Below, one piece after another: positions 33,932 to 43,250 of a stretch of 64,000 nucleotides of DNA. The translations under genes were made by a program, and so were the position numbers. The notes beneath the pieces are model-generated. The model was not told where the DNA came from. It worked only from the letters and a program-made list of their open reading frames with translations, and did not search any database. The stretch is taken from NCBI GenBank assembly GCA_002172675.1, contig NETF01000058.1, positions 1-64,000 of the forward strand. Direction: 5' to 3'. Position 1 is the stretch's first letter; every line of letters begins with the position of its first letter. This stretch comes from an unicellular cyanobacterium SU3. Lineage in GTDB: Bacteria > Cyanobacteriota > Cyanobacteriia > Cyanobacteriales > Microcystaceae.

Positions 33932-35266
33932 TCAAATAGCTTCAACTGTATAAATTTTTTTAGTTTTATCTGTCACTCTAAATCTATTATCGGGTCTTAA
34001 GCCAATTACCCAAACAATAGTATTCTCATAGCAAAGTACTTTTACACTTTGTTTTTCAAAAATGCTAAGTTTTTTATCAGTTAAAAAATCACTTACTTTT
34101 TTATTCCCTTGCATACCAAATGGTATAAAAGAATCACCAGATTTCCAATATCTAACGATTAACGGAAAAGCAATAAGTGCTGCATCTAAATACAATTTGT
34201 TCGGTTTAAACACCAAATTATTAGTACTTGGTTTATCTATAAAATTACATTCAAGCGTAAGATTTGAAAATTTTATTTCTTTGGTATCCTCTTTAATTTC
34301 TACTTGTTGCCACTTAGGTTTTTCGCTTATTGGCCTCACTATTAAAGATTTACGGTTAATTAAAAGTTCATGACTTCTACTTTTATAGATTTTTCCTACC
34401 TGAGCATTCAGATTATTTACAACTTGCCTTGTCTGTCTAAAATTAAAATCATAAGGAGTTAAAATTTCGGATAAAATTAAATTCTTAAACGCAGAATTTT
34501 GCAATGCCATTAAATCAATTTCAAATGCCCCATCTTTTGTTTTTCGAATATTTTTTTGATTAAACTCTTTACAAGTACTTTTTACTAAGTATGCTGTTTC
34601 TGCCAATCTTTCAGTTGTGAAATGCAGGTTTGAGACTAGAGAAGGGTTAATTTGTTCAAGCACAGGAATTACTTTATGTCTTAATAGGTTCCTTTTATAT
34701 TTTAATGATTGATTCGAAATATCATCTCGCCATTTTAAACTTTTCTCTGAAGCATATTGCTCAATTTCCTCTTTTTTTGCATAAATGAGCGGTCTTATAA
34801 TGTTTCCATTTATAGGTAAAATTCCTCTCAAGCCTTTAATTCCAGTACCTTTTGTTAAATTAAAAATAATGGTTTCTAACTGATCATTTGCATGATGTCC
34901 CGTAGCAATAAACTTAAAGCCATGCTCATTAGCTAATTTTCTAAACCACTCATATCGCAATTCTCTTGCAGCAATTTGTGTAGAAATCCCTTTTCCTTTT
35001 GCGTAATTTACAGTATCAAATTTTTTAGTAAAAATCGGCACTGCATATTTAATCGCCAGATCCTTCACTAAAGATTCATCTTCGTCTGAATCCTTTCCTC
35101 TTAATTGAAAGTTACAATGTGTTATAGCAAAGTCCATTGCAAATTGATTTAGAAGTGAGGCCAACACAACAGAATCAATTCCACCACTTACAGCTAATAA
35201 TATTTTCTCATCTTTTATAAACTGATGTTCTTCAAAAAAATATTCAATTGAATTAAGTAATGACAT
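33932..35266 (-). CDS. tilS: tRNA(Ile)-lysidine synthetase
   Basis: A 444-residue PP-loop ATPase. The ATP-binding motif SGGIDS is at residues 27-32, with ATGHHANDQLETIIFNLTKGTG in the middle and a C-terminal substrate-binding domain (YWKSGDSFIPFGMQGNKKVSDFLTDKKLS). It attaches lysine to C34 of the AUA-reading tRNA-Ile and is essential in nearly all bacteria. The two-domain length is typical. It is divergent from the OstA-like gene (77 bases apart), and the cyclic-nucleotide-binding gene starts one base after its stop. Confidence 0.95.
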   Translation of the reverse strand: MSLLNSIEYFFEEHQFIKDEKILLAVSGGIDSVVLASLLNQFAMDFAITHCNFQLRGKDSDEDESLVKDLAIKYAVPIFTKKFDTVNYAKGKGISTQIAARELRYEWFRKLANEHGFKFIATGHHANDQLETIIFNLTKGTGIKGLRGILPINGNIIRPLIYAKKEEIEQYASEKSLKWRDDISNQSLKYKRNLLRHKVIPVLEQINPSLVSNLHFTTERLAETAYLVKSTCKEFNQKNIRKTKDGAFEIDLMALQNSAFKNLILSEILTPYDFNFRQTRQVVNNLNAQVGKIYKSRSHELLINRKSLIVRPISEKPKWQQVEIKEDTKEIKFSNLTLECNFIDKPSTNNLVFKPNKLYLDAALIAFPLIVRYWKSGDSFIPFGMQGNKKVSDFLTDKKLSIFEKQSVKVLCYENTIVWVIGLRPDNRFRVTDKTKKIYTVEAI

Positions 35267-35342
35267 AAACTGTTACAAAAATTGTTAAATTAATTATGTA
35301 GCCATTAATAATCTGTAAATTTGAAAAAAAATCATAAGCTTT

Positions 35343-37046
35343 TTGGATACAAACAATAAAGACTTGATAATATCAATATTAAGATTGCCTTTCATTGTAA
35401 TACTTTTCTTGTTATGCAGCAATTTACAAGCGCAAGAAACACCAGGTGAAGGACAAATCGCATTGATAAAATCTGAAAGATTAGAGGGTAAAAATGGGTT
35501 GAGATATATTTATTCAGGAAAAAATTTTCCTAGGGTCGTTTTCATGCGTGATAGTACTTACATGTATTGTAACCTTGCTATTCAAAATCCAGCCAACAAA
35601 AATGTAGAAGCTTTTGGTGATATTATAATCAGAGAAAAAGGTGGTGCTTTACTTACTGGGGATACGCTTTACTACAACAACGATGAAAATATTGCAGAGA
35701 TGAGAGGGAATGTTGTATTGATTGATAGCACAACCACACTTTACTCTAATGAACTTTTCTATAATCTTACTACAAGAAATGCCTTTTATGTAAGTGGGGG
35801 AAAAGTGATTGAAAATGGAAGTATTCTAACTAGTGAAAAAGGAAACTACTATTCTGTTTCTCAAGCATTAACATTTAAAGGCGATGTAGTATTAAGAGAT
35901 ACCGTAAAGCAACAGAATCTTTACACAGATACCTTAACTTATTTCACCCCTACAAAAGATGCATTTTTTCACACCACTACAAGAATAGAAACAGAAGATG
36001 GGGAATTAGTAGCCGAAAGAGGGAGCTATAATACAAATACTGGGGTAACCAATTTTGAAGGACAAGCACAAGTTGAGTCTGAGGAGTATACTTTAATTGG
36101 TGAAAAGATGTATAGTGACCGCGAAAAAGATGTAAACATAGTTAAGGGTGATGTATACCTTTTAAGCAAAGAAGAGAATGCCATAGTATTAGGCGACGAG
36201 TTAATTTATCGAAAGAATTATGGTAATTCTAAAGTATTTGCCACTGAAGATAAATATGCCATTATGAAAAGACCTTTCGGTGATTCAGATTCATTGTTTT
36301 TAGCTTCAGATACGTTGCTTACCATTAACGATACTATTAATAATGTAAGGCAATTACATGCTTATTACAATGTGAAAATATTCTCACAACAGTTACTAGG
36401 AAAATGCGACTCATTGGTATATGACTATAATGATTCATCTATTACCATGTTTATGGATCCAATTCTTTGGAATAACGAACAACAAATAAAAGCCGATCAT
36501 ATTAAAGCCTTTATTTCTAATAACGAGGTAGACTCTTTGATTTTAACAGATAATTCCTTTTTGATACAGGAAGACACCTTAGGAAATTACAATCAGATAA
36601 AAGGGAAAAATATGAAGGCATTTTTCTCGAATAAGGAAATTATAAAACTTGATGTAGATGGTAACTGCCAAACAATTTACTTTGCTTTAGAAGCCGATAC
36701 GCTTACCATGGGTATGAATAAAGTCGATTGCAGTAAAATGGTCATGTATTTTGCTGACTCAAGTAAGCTAGAAAAAATGTCATTCAAAAAAACGGTTGAT
36801 GCAAAGTTTATTCCCCCACATGAAATTGAAGAACCAGAAACAAGATTGAAAGGATTTCGATTAAGATTCGATGAAATACCTGAAAAAACCATATTTACTT
36901 CTCGCAAAAAGAAAGTAATCGTAGAAGAAAAAACTGAAGATAATGAAAATACAATGCAAACTCCTGAGGTAATTATTAATGACCCTAGTATAAACCTCGA
37001 AAAAAAACTACAACAAGGTTTAAAACAAAAAGAAATAAAGAATTGA
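35343..37046 (+). CDS. OstA-like (LptA/LptD N-domain) protein
   Basis: A 567-residue exported protein. No ATG fits; the TTG at 35343 gives an intact signal peptide (ending LCSNLQAQ), and the frame is closed by a TGA 21 bases upstream, so TTG is the likely start. Residues ~45-300 carry repeated OstA-type strands (YNNDENIAEMRGNVVLIDS, YSVSQALTFKGDVVLRD, AERGSYNTNTGVTNFEGQAQV) as in LptA and the LptD N-domain, which bind lipid A chains. The C-terminal third keeps the same strand rhythm (IKADHIKAFISNNEVDSLIL). It is far longer than LptA and lacks the LptD barrel. The likely role is carrying lipopolysaccharide or another lipid across the periplasm. Confidence 0.8.
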   Translation: MDTNNKDLIISILRLPFIVILFLLCSNLQAQETPGEGQIALIKSERLEGKNGLRYIYSGKNFPRVVFMRDSTYMYCNLAIQNPANKNVEAFGDIIIREKGGALLTGDTLYYNNDENIAEMRGNVVLIDSTTTLYSNELFYNLTTRNAFYVSGGKVIENGSILTSEKGNYYSVSQALTFKGDVVLRDTVKQQNLYTDTLTYFTPTKDAFFHTTTRIETEDGELVAERGSYNTNTGVTNFEGQAQVESEEYTLIGEKMYSDREKDVNIVKGDVYLLSKEENAIVLGDELIYRKNYGNSKVFATEDKYAIMKRPFGDSDSLFLASDTLLTINDTINNVRQLHAYYNVKIFSQQLLGKCDSLVYDYNDSSITMFMDPILWNNEQQIKADHIKAFISNNEVDSLILTDNSFLIQEDTLGNYNQIKGKNMKAFFSNKEIIKLDVDGNCQTIYFALEADTLTMGMNKVDCSKMVMYFADSSKLEKMSFKKTVDAKFIPPHEIEEPETRLKGFRLRFDEIPEKTIFTSRKKKVIVEEKTEDNENTMQTPEVIINDPSINLEKKLQQGLKQKEIKN

Positions 37047-37053
37047 TATCGAA

Positions 37054-38196
37054 TTAAGAAACTGGTACTTTTTCAGGCTTAATAGAAGGGAAGGTATCTT
37101 TTGCATTACTTACTTTATGATGCGATTTTTTCATTACAAGCTTACGTTTTCTCGCAAATGACTTTCCGTAAGTTAAATAATGAGTAAATACACTTAAGCT
37201 TAAACCCACTAAAAACATCCAATAAAAAAAACTATTGTCAGTAAATCCCCTAAATAAAACTGCTATTAAAATAAATGTACATGTTACAGATAAAAGTATG
37301 AAGCTAGCAGAAGCATGATTAAAACCCAGCTTTAGCAAAAGATGATGTAAATGGTTTTTATCCGGATCAAATGGAGATTTACCACTAAAAATTCGAACTG
37401 AAAAAACTCTAATAGTATCAAAAAAAGGAATTACTATTATTGCAATAGAGAATGAAATTGGGTTTTGAAAAGAAAAAGTATCTGCTAATAAATGCCTGTC
37501 TTCAATAAACCTAATAAGAGATATGGTAATCAAGAATCCAAGAAATAGAGAGCCAGTATCACCCATGAAAATTTTGGAAGGCATCCAATTAAACCTTAGA
37601 AAAGCAAGTATGCTCCCAGCTACACCTATCAATAAAACTCCATGAAAGTAATGACCTTGTAAATTTATTAGCACCCCTAAAATTGTGCATGCCAAAAATC
37701 CAATTATTCCAGCAAGCCCATCTATGCCATCAATCAAATTAAATGCATTGGTCATGCTTACTATGGTAAAAACTGTAAGTAATACCGCAAAAGGATAATT
37801 GATTTCATTTAACCAAAACAGCCCTTGAAATGAGGTTAGTTGGATTTCTGCACCAAATACAGCGCAACTAATAGCAGGTATAAATAAAAGTAATTTATAT
37901 CTTGCCCTCAAGTTCACTAGATCATCTAATAGACCTATTGCAATGATTAAGATACAAGAAATTAGTAAATAGATTTCTTTAGATTCAAATACATTTTCCA
38001 AGTGGACAAGCCAAATACAAATTAAAGTTGTAGGTAAGAATAATATGCCACCAATAGAAGGCTTTTCGATACTATGCACTTTTCTTAAATCAGGTTTATC
38101 AACTATTCTTTGTAGAACTAAAAGTTTAATTAAGTAAGGATAGGCGATAATTGATAGGCAAAATGAAAAAATAAATACAAAAAATAAACTATTCAT
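37054..38196 (-). CDS. Polyprenyl-phosphate sugar-1-phosphate transferase (WecA/TagO/MraY family)
   Basis: A 380-residue membrane enzyme with about ten hydrophobic segments. Family motifs are complete: LLDDLVN (the DDxxN-like metal site), NAFNLIDGIDGLAG, MGDTGSLFLGF, and the cytoplasmic DPDKNHLHHLLLKLG histidine loop. It transfers a HexNAc-1-phosphate from a UDP-sugar to undecaprenyl phosphate, starting a glycan chain; WecA-like rather than MraY from the HLHH loop and tail. It is the last gene of the minus-strand polysaccharide cluster, separated from the WbaP-like gene by a terminator, and ends 8 bases from the convergent OstA-like gene. Confidence 0.92.
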   Translation of the reverse strand: MNSLFFVFIFSFCLSIIAYPYLIKLLVLQRIVDKPDLRKVHSIEKPSIGGILFLPTTLICIWLVHLENVFESKEIYLLISCILIIAIGLLDDLVNLRARYKLLLFIPAISCAVFGAEIQLTSFQGLFWLNEINYPFAVLLTVFTIVSMTNAFNLIDGIDGLAGIIGFLACTILGVLINLQGHYFHGVLLIGVAGSILAFLRFNWMPSKIFMGDTGSLFLGFLITISLIRFIEDRHLLADTFSFQNPISFSIAIIVIPFFDTIRVFSVRIFSGKSPFDPDKNHLHHLLLKLGFNHASASFILLSVTCTFILIAVLFRGFTDNSFFYWMFLVGLSLSVFTHYLTYGKSFARKRKLVMKKSHHKVSNAKDTFPSIKPEKVPVS

Positions 38197-38280
38197 TTGC
38201 TAATGAGAGGTTAATTGATTTCTACAGTTTAAACCTCTATACCATACATAATAGTATCTATGTTGAAATTAAATTTTCAC

Positions 38281-38310
38281 AAAAAAAGGTCTACTCTGAT
38301 AGAGTAGACC
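38281..38310 (-). terminator. Terminator after the WbaP-like gene
   Basis: On the minus strand GGTCTACTC-TATCA-GAGTAGACC is followed by seven T residues. It should end the main polysaccharide transcript before the WecA-like gene. Confidence 0.9.
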
Positions 38311-38333
38311 TGAATATAATAAAGAATAATATT

Positions 38334-39713
38334 TTACTTGCCTTTTCCTTGAACCATCACTTTCACGGTTAGCATAACTAGTTTCATATCAAAAGCAATT
38401 GAGATATTATTCAAATATAAAATATCGTATCTCAATCTTTTCACCATTTCTTCAACATTTTCTGCATAACCAAACATTATTTGGCCAATAGAAGTAATAC
38501 CTGGTTTTACTGTATGTAACTTTCTATAGTGAGGTGCCAACTCAACAATTTGATCTATAAAATGCTGTCTTTCTGGCCTAGGTCCCACAACAGACATATC
38601 TCCTATTAAAACATTATAAAACTGGGGTATCTCATCGAGTCTTGTTTTTCGCATAAATCTACCCCAGGGTGTAACTCTTGGGTCATAGTCTTTACAGAGT
38701 GCTGGTCCTTTTGATTCAGCATTAATATACATACTCCTGAATTTGTAAATCTTAAAAGGATTGCCCCATCTACCTATTCTTTCTTGAGAATAAAACATAG
38801 GACCTTCAGAAGTCAGTTTTGTTACCAAACCTACAACCAAATATACAGGTAAACCTAAGATTAAAACACCCAATGAAAAAGTAATATCAAATGACCTTTT
38901 TACAATTTTTGCTTTTACATCCTCTATCGATTTTCTACCTATATTTAGTACTGGTATGTAATCTAAATACTCAAGGTCAACTCCCTTAGATATAAAACCT
39001 CTAAAGTCAGAAATTAACTTTATCTTTACTTTATAATCTTCTCCATAAGTAATGATATTTTGTACTAAATCTGGAGACATTTGAGGTAAGCAACAATAGA
39101 TTTCATGAATTTCATTACTCTCTGAGTATTTTCTAATCGAAGTTATTTTTTCTTTATCTAGTGTCTCAGATTCATAAAGTGGTTGATGCAATCTATAACC
39201 TAGCTCTGGGTGTTTATTAAAAAATACTTTAAGTTCATCTGCCAACTGTCCGTGCCCAACAATTAATATATTTCTAGAATTATAACCTTTTAGCCTGTAA
39301 TACTTTAAAAAGGAAACAAATATTACTTTCCAAATTAACAGTAGGCATATGAATATAAAATATGTAAATAGTAATTGCTCCCTAGAATAGAAATAAGCCT
39401 TAAAAACTACCCAAAATGAAGAAATAAAGAAACCATGTAACAATACAACCATCAAAGAGGAAGCAAATACACCTGAAATAAGATTAGATTCTATTCTGGT
39501 TTTGTTGTATGGTTTTGTTATGTAGAGTAAAAGCAGCCAAACGATATTAAAAAACAGTAATAATCTCAGATATTCACTATTACTTGACAAATGGTTTTCA
39601 TTAGCAAATTTTATATTATAAGCCAATAAAAACGAAATATTTAATAATAGGGTATCAAGAAATATATGAATATGATTAAAATATCGCGAATATCTTATAT
39701 ATCTTTCTGACAC
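38334..39713 (-). CDS. Undecaprenyl-phosphate sugar phosphotransferase (WbaP/WcaJ family)
   Basis: A 459-residue polyprenyl glycosylphosphotransferase. Four or five N-terminal membrane helices (residues ~10-130) are followed by a nucleotide-binding-like middle domain (NILIVGHGQLADELK) and the C-terminal catalytic domain: SEGPMFYSQERIGRWGNPFKIYKFRSM, then TRLDEIPQFYNVLIGDMSVVGPRPE. These carry the conserved Asp-Glu pair and Arg-Pro-Glu motif. It loads a sugar-1-phosphate (often glucose or galactose) onto undecaprenyl phosphate as the first step of exopolysaccharide or capsule synthesis. A promoter lies ~200 bases upstream, inside the end of wzz. Confidence 0.95.
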   Translation of the reverse strand: MSERYIRYSRYFNHIHIFLDTLLLNISFLLAYNIKFANENHLSSNSEYLRLLLFFNIVWLLLLYITKPYNKTRIESNLISGVFASSLMVVLLHGFFISSFWVVFKAYFYSREQLLFTYFIFICLLLIWKVIFVSFLKYYRLKGYNSRNILIVGHGQLADELKVFFNKHPELGYRLHQPLYESETLDKEKITSIRKYSESNEIHEIYCCLPQMSPDLVQNIITYGEDYKVKIKLISDFRGFISKGVDLEYLDYIPVLNIGRKSIEDVKAKIVKRSFDITFSLGVLILGLPVYLVVGLVTKLTSEGPMFYSQERIGRWGNPFKIYKFRSMYINAESKGPALCKDYDPRVTPWGRFMRKTRLDEIPQFYNVLIGDMSVVGPRPERQHFIDQIVELAPHYRKLHTVKPGITSIGQIMFGYAENVEEMVKRLRYDILYLNNISIAFDMKLVMLTVKVMVQGKGK

Positions 39714-39909
39714 TGCTTAATTTTTAAAAAGACCACTAAAAAAGAGACGTGTTAATCAATATTAACAAACTTAGTCTTAGACAGAAGTTTAAAAAATACC
39801 ACTTTGACCAATTACTTACATTGTAAGAATTGAAGTGATTCAAATCATATTTACTTAGAAGACAAGGTTTTTTGTTATTAGCGTAACGTAATTAAGGATA
39901 GGTGTGCTG

Positions 39910-39943
39910 CAAAAGTAGTAAAAATTCTAATTTTTACTTTCAA
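39910..39943 (-). promoter_or_regulatory. Candidate promoter of the WbaP-like gene
   Basis: On the minus strand TACTTTTG (39910-39917) is preceded 23 bases upstream by TTG (39941-39943), which lies in the last codons of the wzz-like gene. The leader would be ~190 bases and shows no recognised structure. Confidence 0.4.
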
Positions 39944-40931
39944 ATTCATTTAAGAAGTTGTTAAATCTAATCAAAACAAACAAAATACAAATAGATAAGA
40001 AACCATATATGGCTCCCCAAAAAACATTATTTATTTGAAAATTAAGTTTGTTTTCTTTTATGAGTTTTATTCCATTAACGATGGATATTCTTTCTATTAA
40101 AGTTATAGACCTTCGTACTTCTTGCAATTCTTGAAAAATTTTATAGTCTTTTTCATAAATAGCTAATGGATCTTTCATTATATCTTGCTCCTCTGAAATA
40201 GAAATTTCAAGTTTTGAAGTGAAATTATCTTTTTGCTCAAATAATAGTTTATTATTTACAGCTTTTCTCAATGTATCTAAACTTGCTAAATCAGTTAGTA
40301 ATTTTTCCTCTGTTCTTAATAAAATATTTTTTTTTATATCATAGTTTTTGTTCAAAAGTTCATTTTTTTCAAGGAAATTTATTAGCCATGTCTCTATATT
40401 TTCAAGAACAACTGCATTACTGTTCATTTTCAATGTTACAACAAACAAACGAGAATTCATTTCGGAAGCAACAGAAAGAGAGTCTAATTTTTCGATTTCT
40501 CCATATCGTTCAAAAATATTATGATGATTATAATATGATTTAGCACTTATCCCTTTCAGAACGGCAACATTACTTACATCCGAATTAAATAGCTCTGCAA
40601 TTAAGGTGAAATTTCTATCCTTTATATAGTCATCAAGTTTTTCAATCTCATATAAAAAATCAAATCCATTTAAAAAATCTGATTTTAAAGTTAGACTGGT
40701 TTCATATATTGGAGGAGTAAGCTTAGAGAAAAAGAACCCGGATAATCCACCTATAACACTCCCGATTATTAAAAAAACAATCTTTTCAATAATAAATCTT
40801 CTTATTATTACGAGTAGTACAAGTAGTCTATTTATTAATCCAGTTATAAGATTAGTAAAAATCTTTAAAGTATTTAAAACTAAGTCTTCTAGACTTATCT
40901 CATCCACATTGTTTTTACTTTCCTTATTCAT
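39927..40931 (-). CDS. Wzz-like chain-length determinant protein
   Basis: A 334-residue protein with two membrane helices, one near residues 48-72 (IVFLIIGSVIGGLSGFFFSK) and one near the C-terminus (ILFVLI region, ~305-325), around a large periplasmic helical domain (~75-300). This is the polysaccharide co-polymerase layout; TPPIYETSLTLKSDFLNG after the first helix matches the Wzz N-domain. It lacks a Wzc-type tyrosine kinase domain. It sets the length of the polymer made by the Wzy protein of this cluster. It lies 83 bases after the GT2 gene on the same strand. Confidence 0.75.
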   Translation of the reverse strand: MNKESKNNVDEISLEDLVLNTLKIFTNLITGLINRLLVLLVIIRRFIIEKIVFLIIGSVIGGLSGFFFSKLTPPIYETSLTLKSDFLNGFDFLYEIEKLDDYIKDRNFTLIAELFNSDVSNVAVLKGISAKSYYNHHNIFERYGEIEKLDSLSVASEMNSRLFVVTLKMNSNAVVLENIETWLINFLEKNELLNKNYDIKKNILLRTEEKLLTDLASLDTLRKAVNNKLLFEQKDNFTSKLEISISEEQDIMKDPLAIYEKDYKIFQELQEVRRSITLIERISIVNGIKLIKENKLNFQINNVFWGAIYGFLSICILFVLIRFNNFLNEFESKN

Positions 40932-41014
40932 ACTCTTTATGATATCCTACTTTTAAATGACAATCTAATCGATGATTGAAATAAATCCCCTATTGAAGCA
41001 TAAACAGAAACAAT

Positions 41015-41947
41015 TTAGTTTTGCATACCAGCAGACCAAAAACTTTTGTACATACTCAATTTCTTTTTTAATGGTAAAGGCATCCTTTTTTCTGATTTAC
41101 CTAATTTATAGCCAAAGTATTTAACAAAATTCCTTAGAAGACCATAAAAAATCAGGCTCTGCTTGGAGTGTTTTATCAAATACTCCATTTCTTCTTTTAC
41201 AAATTTAAAACCTGACTTTTCAGCAGTAGCAAATTCTCTTAAAATCCACTTATCGTTTTCATGAAATACCCCTATATCAAAATACCTTCTGAACTCTTCT
41301 GATAATGTGTAGTTATGCGAATGGTAAACCTTAGCATCACCGTTGTAATACACTTTATACCCTTGCTTAATTGCTTTGGCGGCTACTATCACATCTTCTC
41401 CCATGATAACATTATGTGGAAAACCACCAAATTTTGTAATAATATCTTTATTATAAGCTGCAAACGAATTGGAGTTAGAACATGTTTTTATCCCCAATTC
41501 CTTAATCATCGCTTGATCTTTAAGCATGCTTTCACTTGGATAATTATTAATTCTAGCAAATTCGCTAAATATATCAGCATCTTCATGAGGAAGCTGTCTT
41601 CCATAAGTTACAGCGATTTGATCATTTTCAACTAATGGATCAACCAGTTTTTCAAATGTATACTTATCATATGGAATAGCATCTTGAGTGATATATATCA
41701 AATACTTACTTTTTGAAAGCCTTAATGCATAATCTCTTGTTGTACCATGGTTAAAGTCTTTAGAAGATATTTCTTTAAAATCGATACCCTTAGATTTTAA
41801 AAAAGGTTGTGTGGAATCCTTTGAACCAGAATCAACAATTAACAACTCATGTTCCAATGACTGAGACTGAATCTTTTCAATTAAAATTGGAAGAAATCTA
41901 CCAGCATTATATGTTGGTATTACAACAGAAACTTTTTCAGTAAGCAT
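41015..41947 (-). CDS. Glycosyltransferase family 2 (rhamnosyltransferase-like)
   Basis: A 310-residue GT-A enzyme. VSVVIPTYNAGRFLPILIEKI is the typical start, IVDSGSKDSTQPFLKS the nucleotide-sugar site, and ITQDAIP holds the metal-binding acidic motif (DxD-like QDA, as in rhamnosyltransferases). FGGFPHNVIMGEDVIVAAKAI carries the ED catalytic base motif. It adds one sugar to the lipid-linked repeat unit on the cytoplasmic face. The gap of 196 bases upstream has a TATATTTG -7 element (42040-42047, minus strand), so this gene may begin a sub-transcript. Confidence 0.88.
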   Translation of the reverse strand: MLTEKVSVVIPTYNAGRFLPILIEKIQSQSLEHELLIVDSGSKDSTQPFLKSKGIDFKEISSKDFNHGTTRDYALRLSKSKYLIYITQDAIPYDKYTFEKLVDPLVENDQIAVTYGRQLPHEDADIFSEFARINNYPSESMLKDQAMIKELGIKTCSNSNSFAAYNKDIITKFGGFPHNVIMGEDVIVAAKAIKQGYKVYYNGDAKVYHSHNYTLSEEFRRYFDIGVFHENDKWILREFATAEKSGFKFVKEEMEYLIKHSKQSLIFYGLLRNFVKYFGYKLGKSEKRMPLPLKKKLSMYKSFWSAGMQN

Positions 41948-42143
41948 AAAATCCCGTCCTAATTAAAAAATAGTAAAATTGTTGTGCTATAAATCAAAAA
42001 AATAGGATCAGTATCATTTAAAAGATTTTTTTAGTCTCGCAAATATAAACTGTTTATGTAGTAATTGCGTAAAAATCTAAAGACATCTTAAACTGAAATT
42101 TTACACAGCAATCATATAACATCTGCATTCTTATAAGTTTAGT

Positions 42144-43250
42144 TTAAACATTCAGGCTATCTAATATTTTATCTACAGTTTCTACCATCGTTTTAAAATT
42201 AAAAGATTTAGATTTTTTTAATGCCTCTAAAGAGAGGCTATCATAATGTTCTTGATTTTCTGCAATAAAAAGAATTTTATCTTTCAATTCGTTCAAATTT
42301 TTAACATCAATTTTATAGCCGTTTACATTGTCATCAATTAATTCGGTAATGCCACCTATAGTTGGTACAATAGCCGGTTTACCATAGTGCATTGCTTCTA
42401 ATACTGTAAGGCCAAATGTTTCAATCCACTTATCTGTATGAGAAAGGTTTAATAGCAAATCTGCTCGTTGATAAAATTCGTGTACGTTTTTAGTAGCAGG
42501 ATAAATATGTAAATTGTTAGGTAATGACTTTTTAGAGAATGTATGATTTATGTTCTCTAAACTTGCATTTACTACCAATTCAAATCTAAACTCTACTAAT
42601 AATTTTGATAATTCTATAAACTCCCATATACCTTTGAAATCTTTTAAAGAGCAAATCATTAAAATTTGAAATAAATCTTTCTTTTTAGCGGGCTCATAAC
42701 CTTTTACAATATCTAAAAAATCTTTAGAAAGCGCATTATAAACAATAAAAGTATTAGCATCATTAAAATTAAATTGCTCTTTTACATAATTCGATACAAA
42801 GATTGCATCTGAAGCTGTTTTATAGGCAATCTTTTTCAAAAAGTTATTTAGTATAATAGGCGAAATGGATACCTCATGTATATGATATATTACTTTTTTT
42901 TTCATTAATTTACCAACAATAGCCGCTGCAAAAGGTACTAAAGTATTAACATAAAATATAACCTGTTCATTTCTGTATTTAAAGAGTCTGAAGAATAGCT
43001 GTAACTGCGAAAATAAAAAGTAGAATAATGTAAAAAGTTTTATCGAAAACTTCTTGTAAGGAACATGATAATATGTAACCCCACTAATTTCCGATAAAAA
43101 ACCTTCTCTACCTTTAGTTGCAGTATAAAGTTCCACTTGTCTATCATTTTGTACCCAATGTTTAATTAGGTTCGATAGCACTAAAGGACTTCCACTGTAA
43201 TCATCTAATCGGTGAAAACAAACTAATTTTTTGGGGTATTTAGTCATCAT
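42144..43250 (-). CDS. Glycosyltransferase family 4 (GT-B)
   Basis: A 368-residue retaining glycosyltransferase. The N-domain has YSGSPLVLSNLIKHWVQNDRQVELYT and the C-domain the GT4 signature ADLLLNLSHTDKWIETFGLTVLEAMHYGKPAIVPTIGG, with the ExxxxxxxE sugar-binding motif. It works on the cytoplasmic face with NDP-sugars. Its start overlaps the stop of the ligase/polymerase gene by 11 bases, indicating translational coupling. Confidence 0.9.
   Translation of the reverse strand: MMTKYPKKLVCFHRLDDYSGSPLVLSNLIKHWVQNDRQVELYTATKGREGFLSEISGVTYYHVPYKKFSIKLFTLFYFLFSQLQLFFRLFKYRNEQVIFYVNTLVPFAAAIVGKLMKKKVIYHIHEVSISPIILNNFLKKIAYKTASDAIFVSNYVKEQFNFNDANTFIVYNALSKDFLDIVKGYEPAKKKDLFQILMICSLKDFKGIWEFIELSKLLVEFRFELVVNASLENINHTFSKKSLPNNLHIYPATKNVHEFYQRADLLLNLSHTDKWIETFGLTVLEAMHYGKPAIVPTIGGITELIDDNVNGYKIDVKNLNELKDKILFIAENQEHYDSLSLEALKKSKSFNFKTMVETVDKILDSLNV

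Noticed and set aside
41948-42143. RNA gene in the gap between two glycosyltransferase genes
   Set aside because: Only a possible -7 element was found; no stable fold or tRNA-like pattern.
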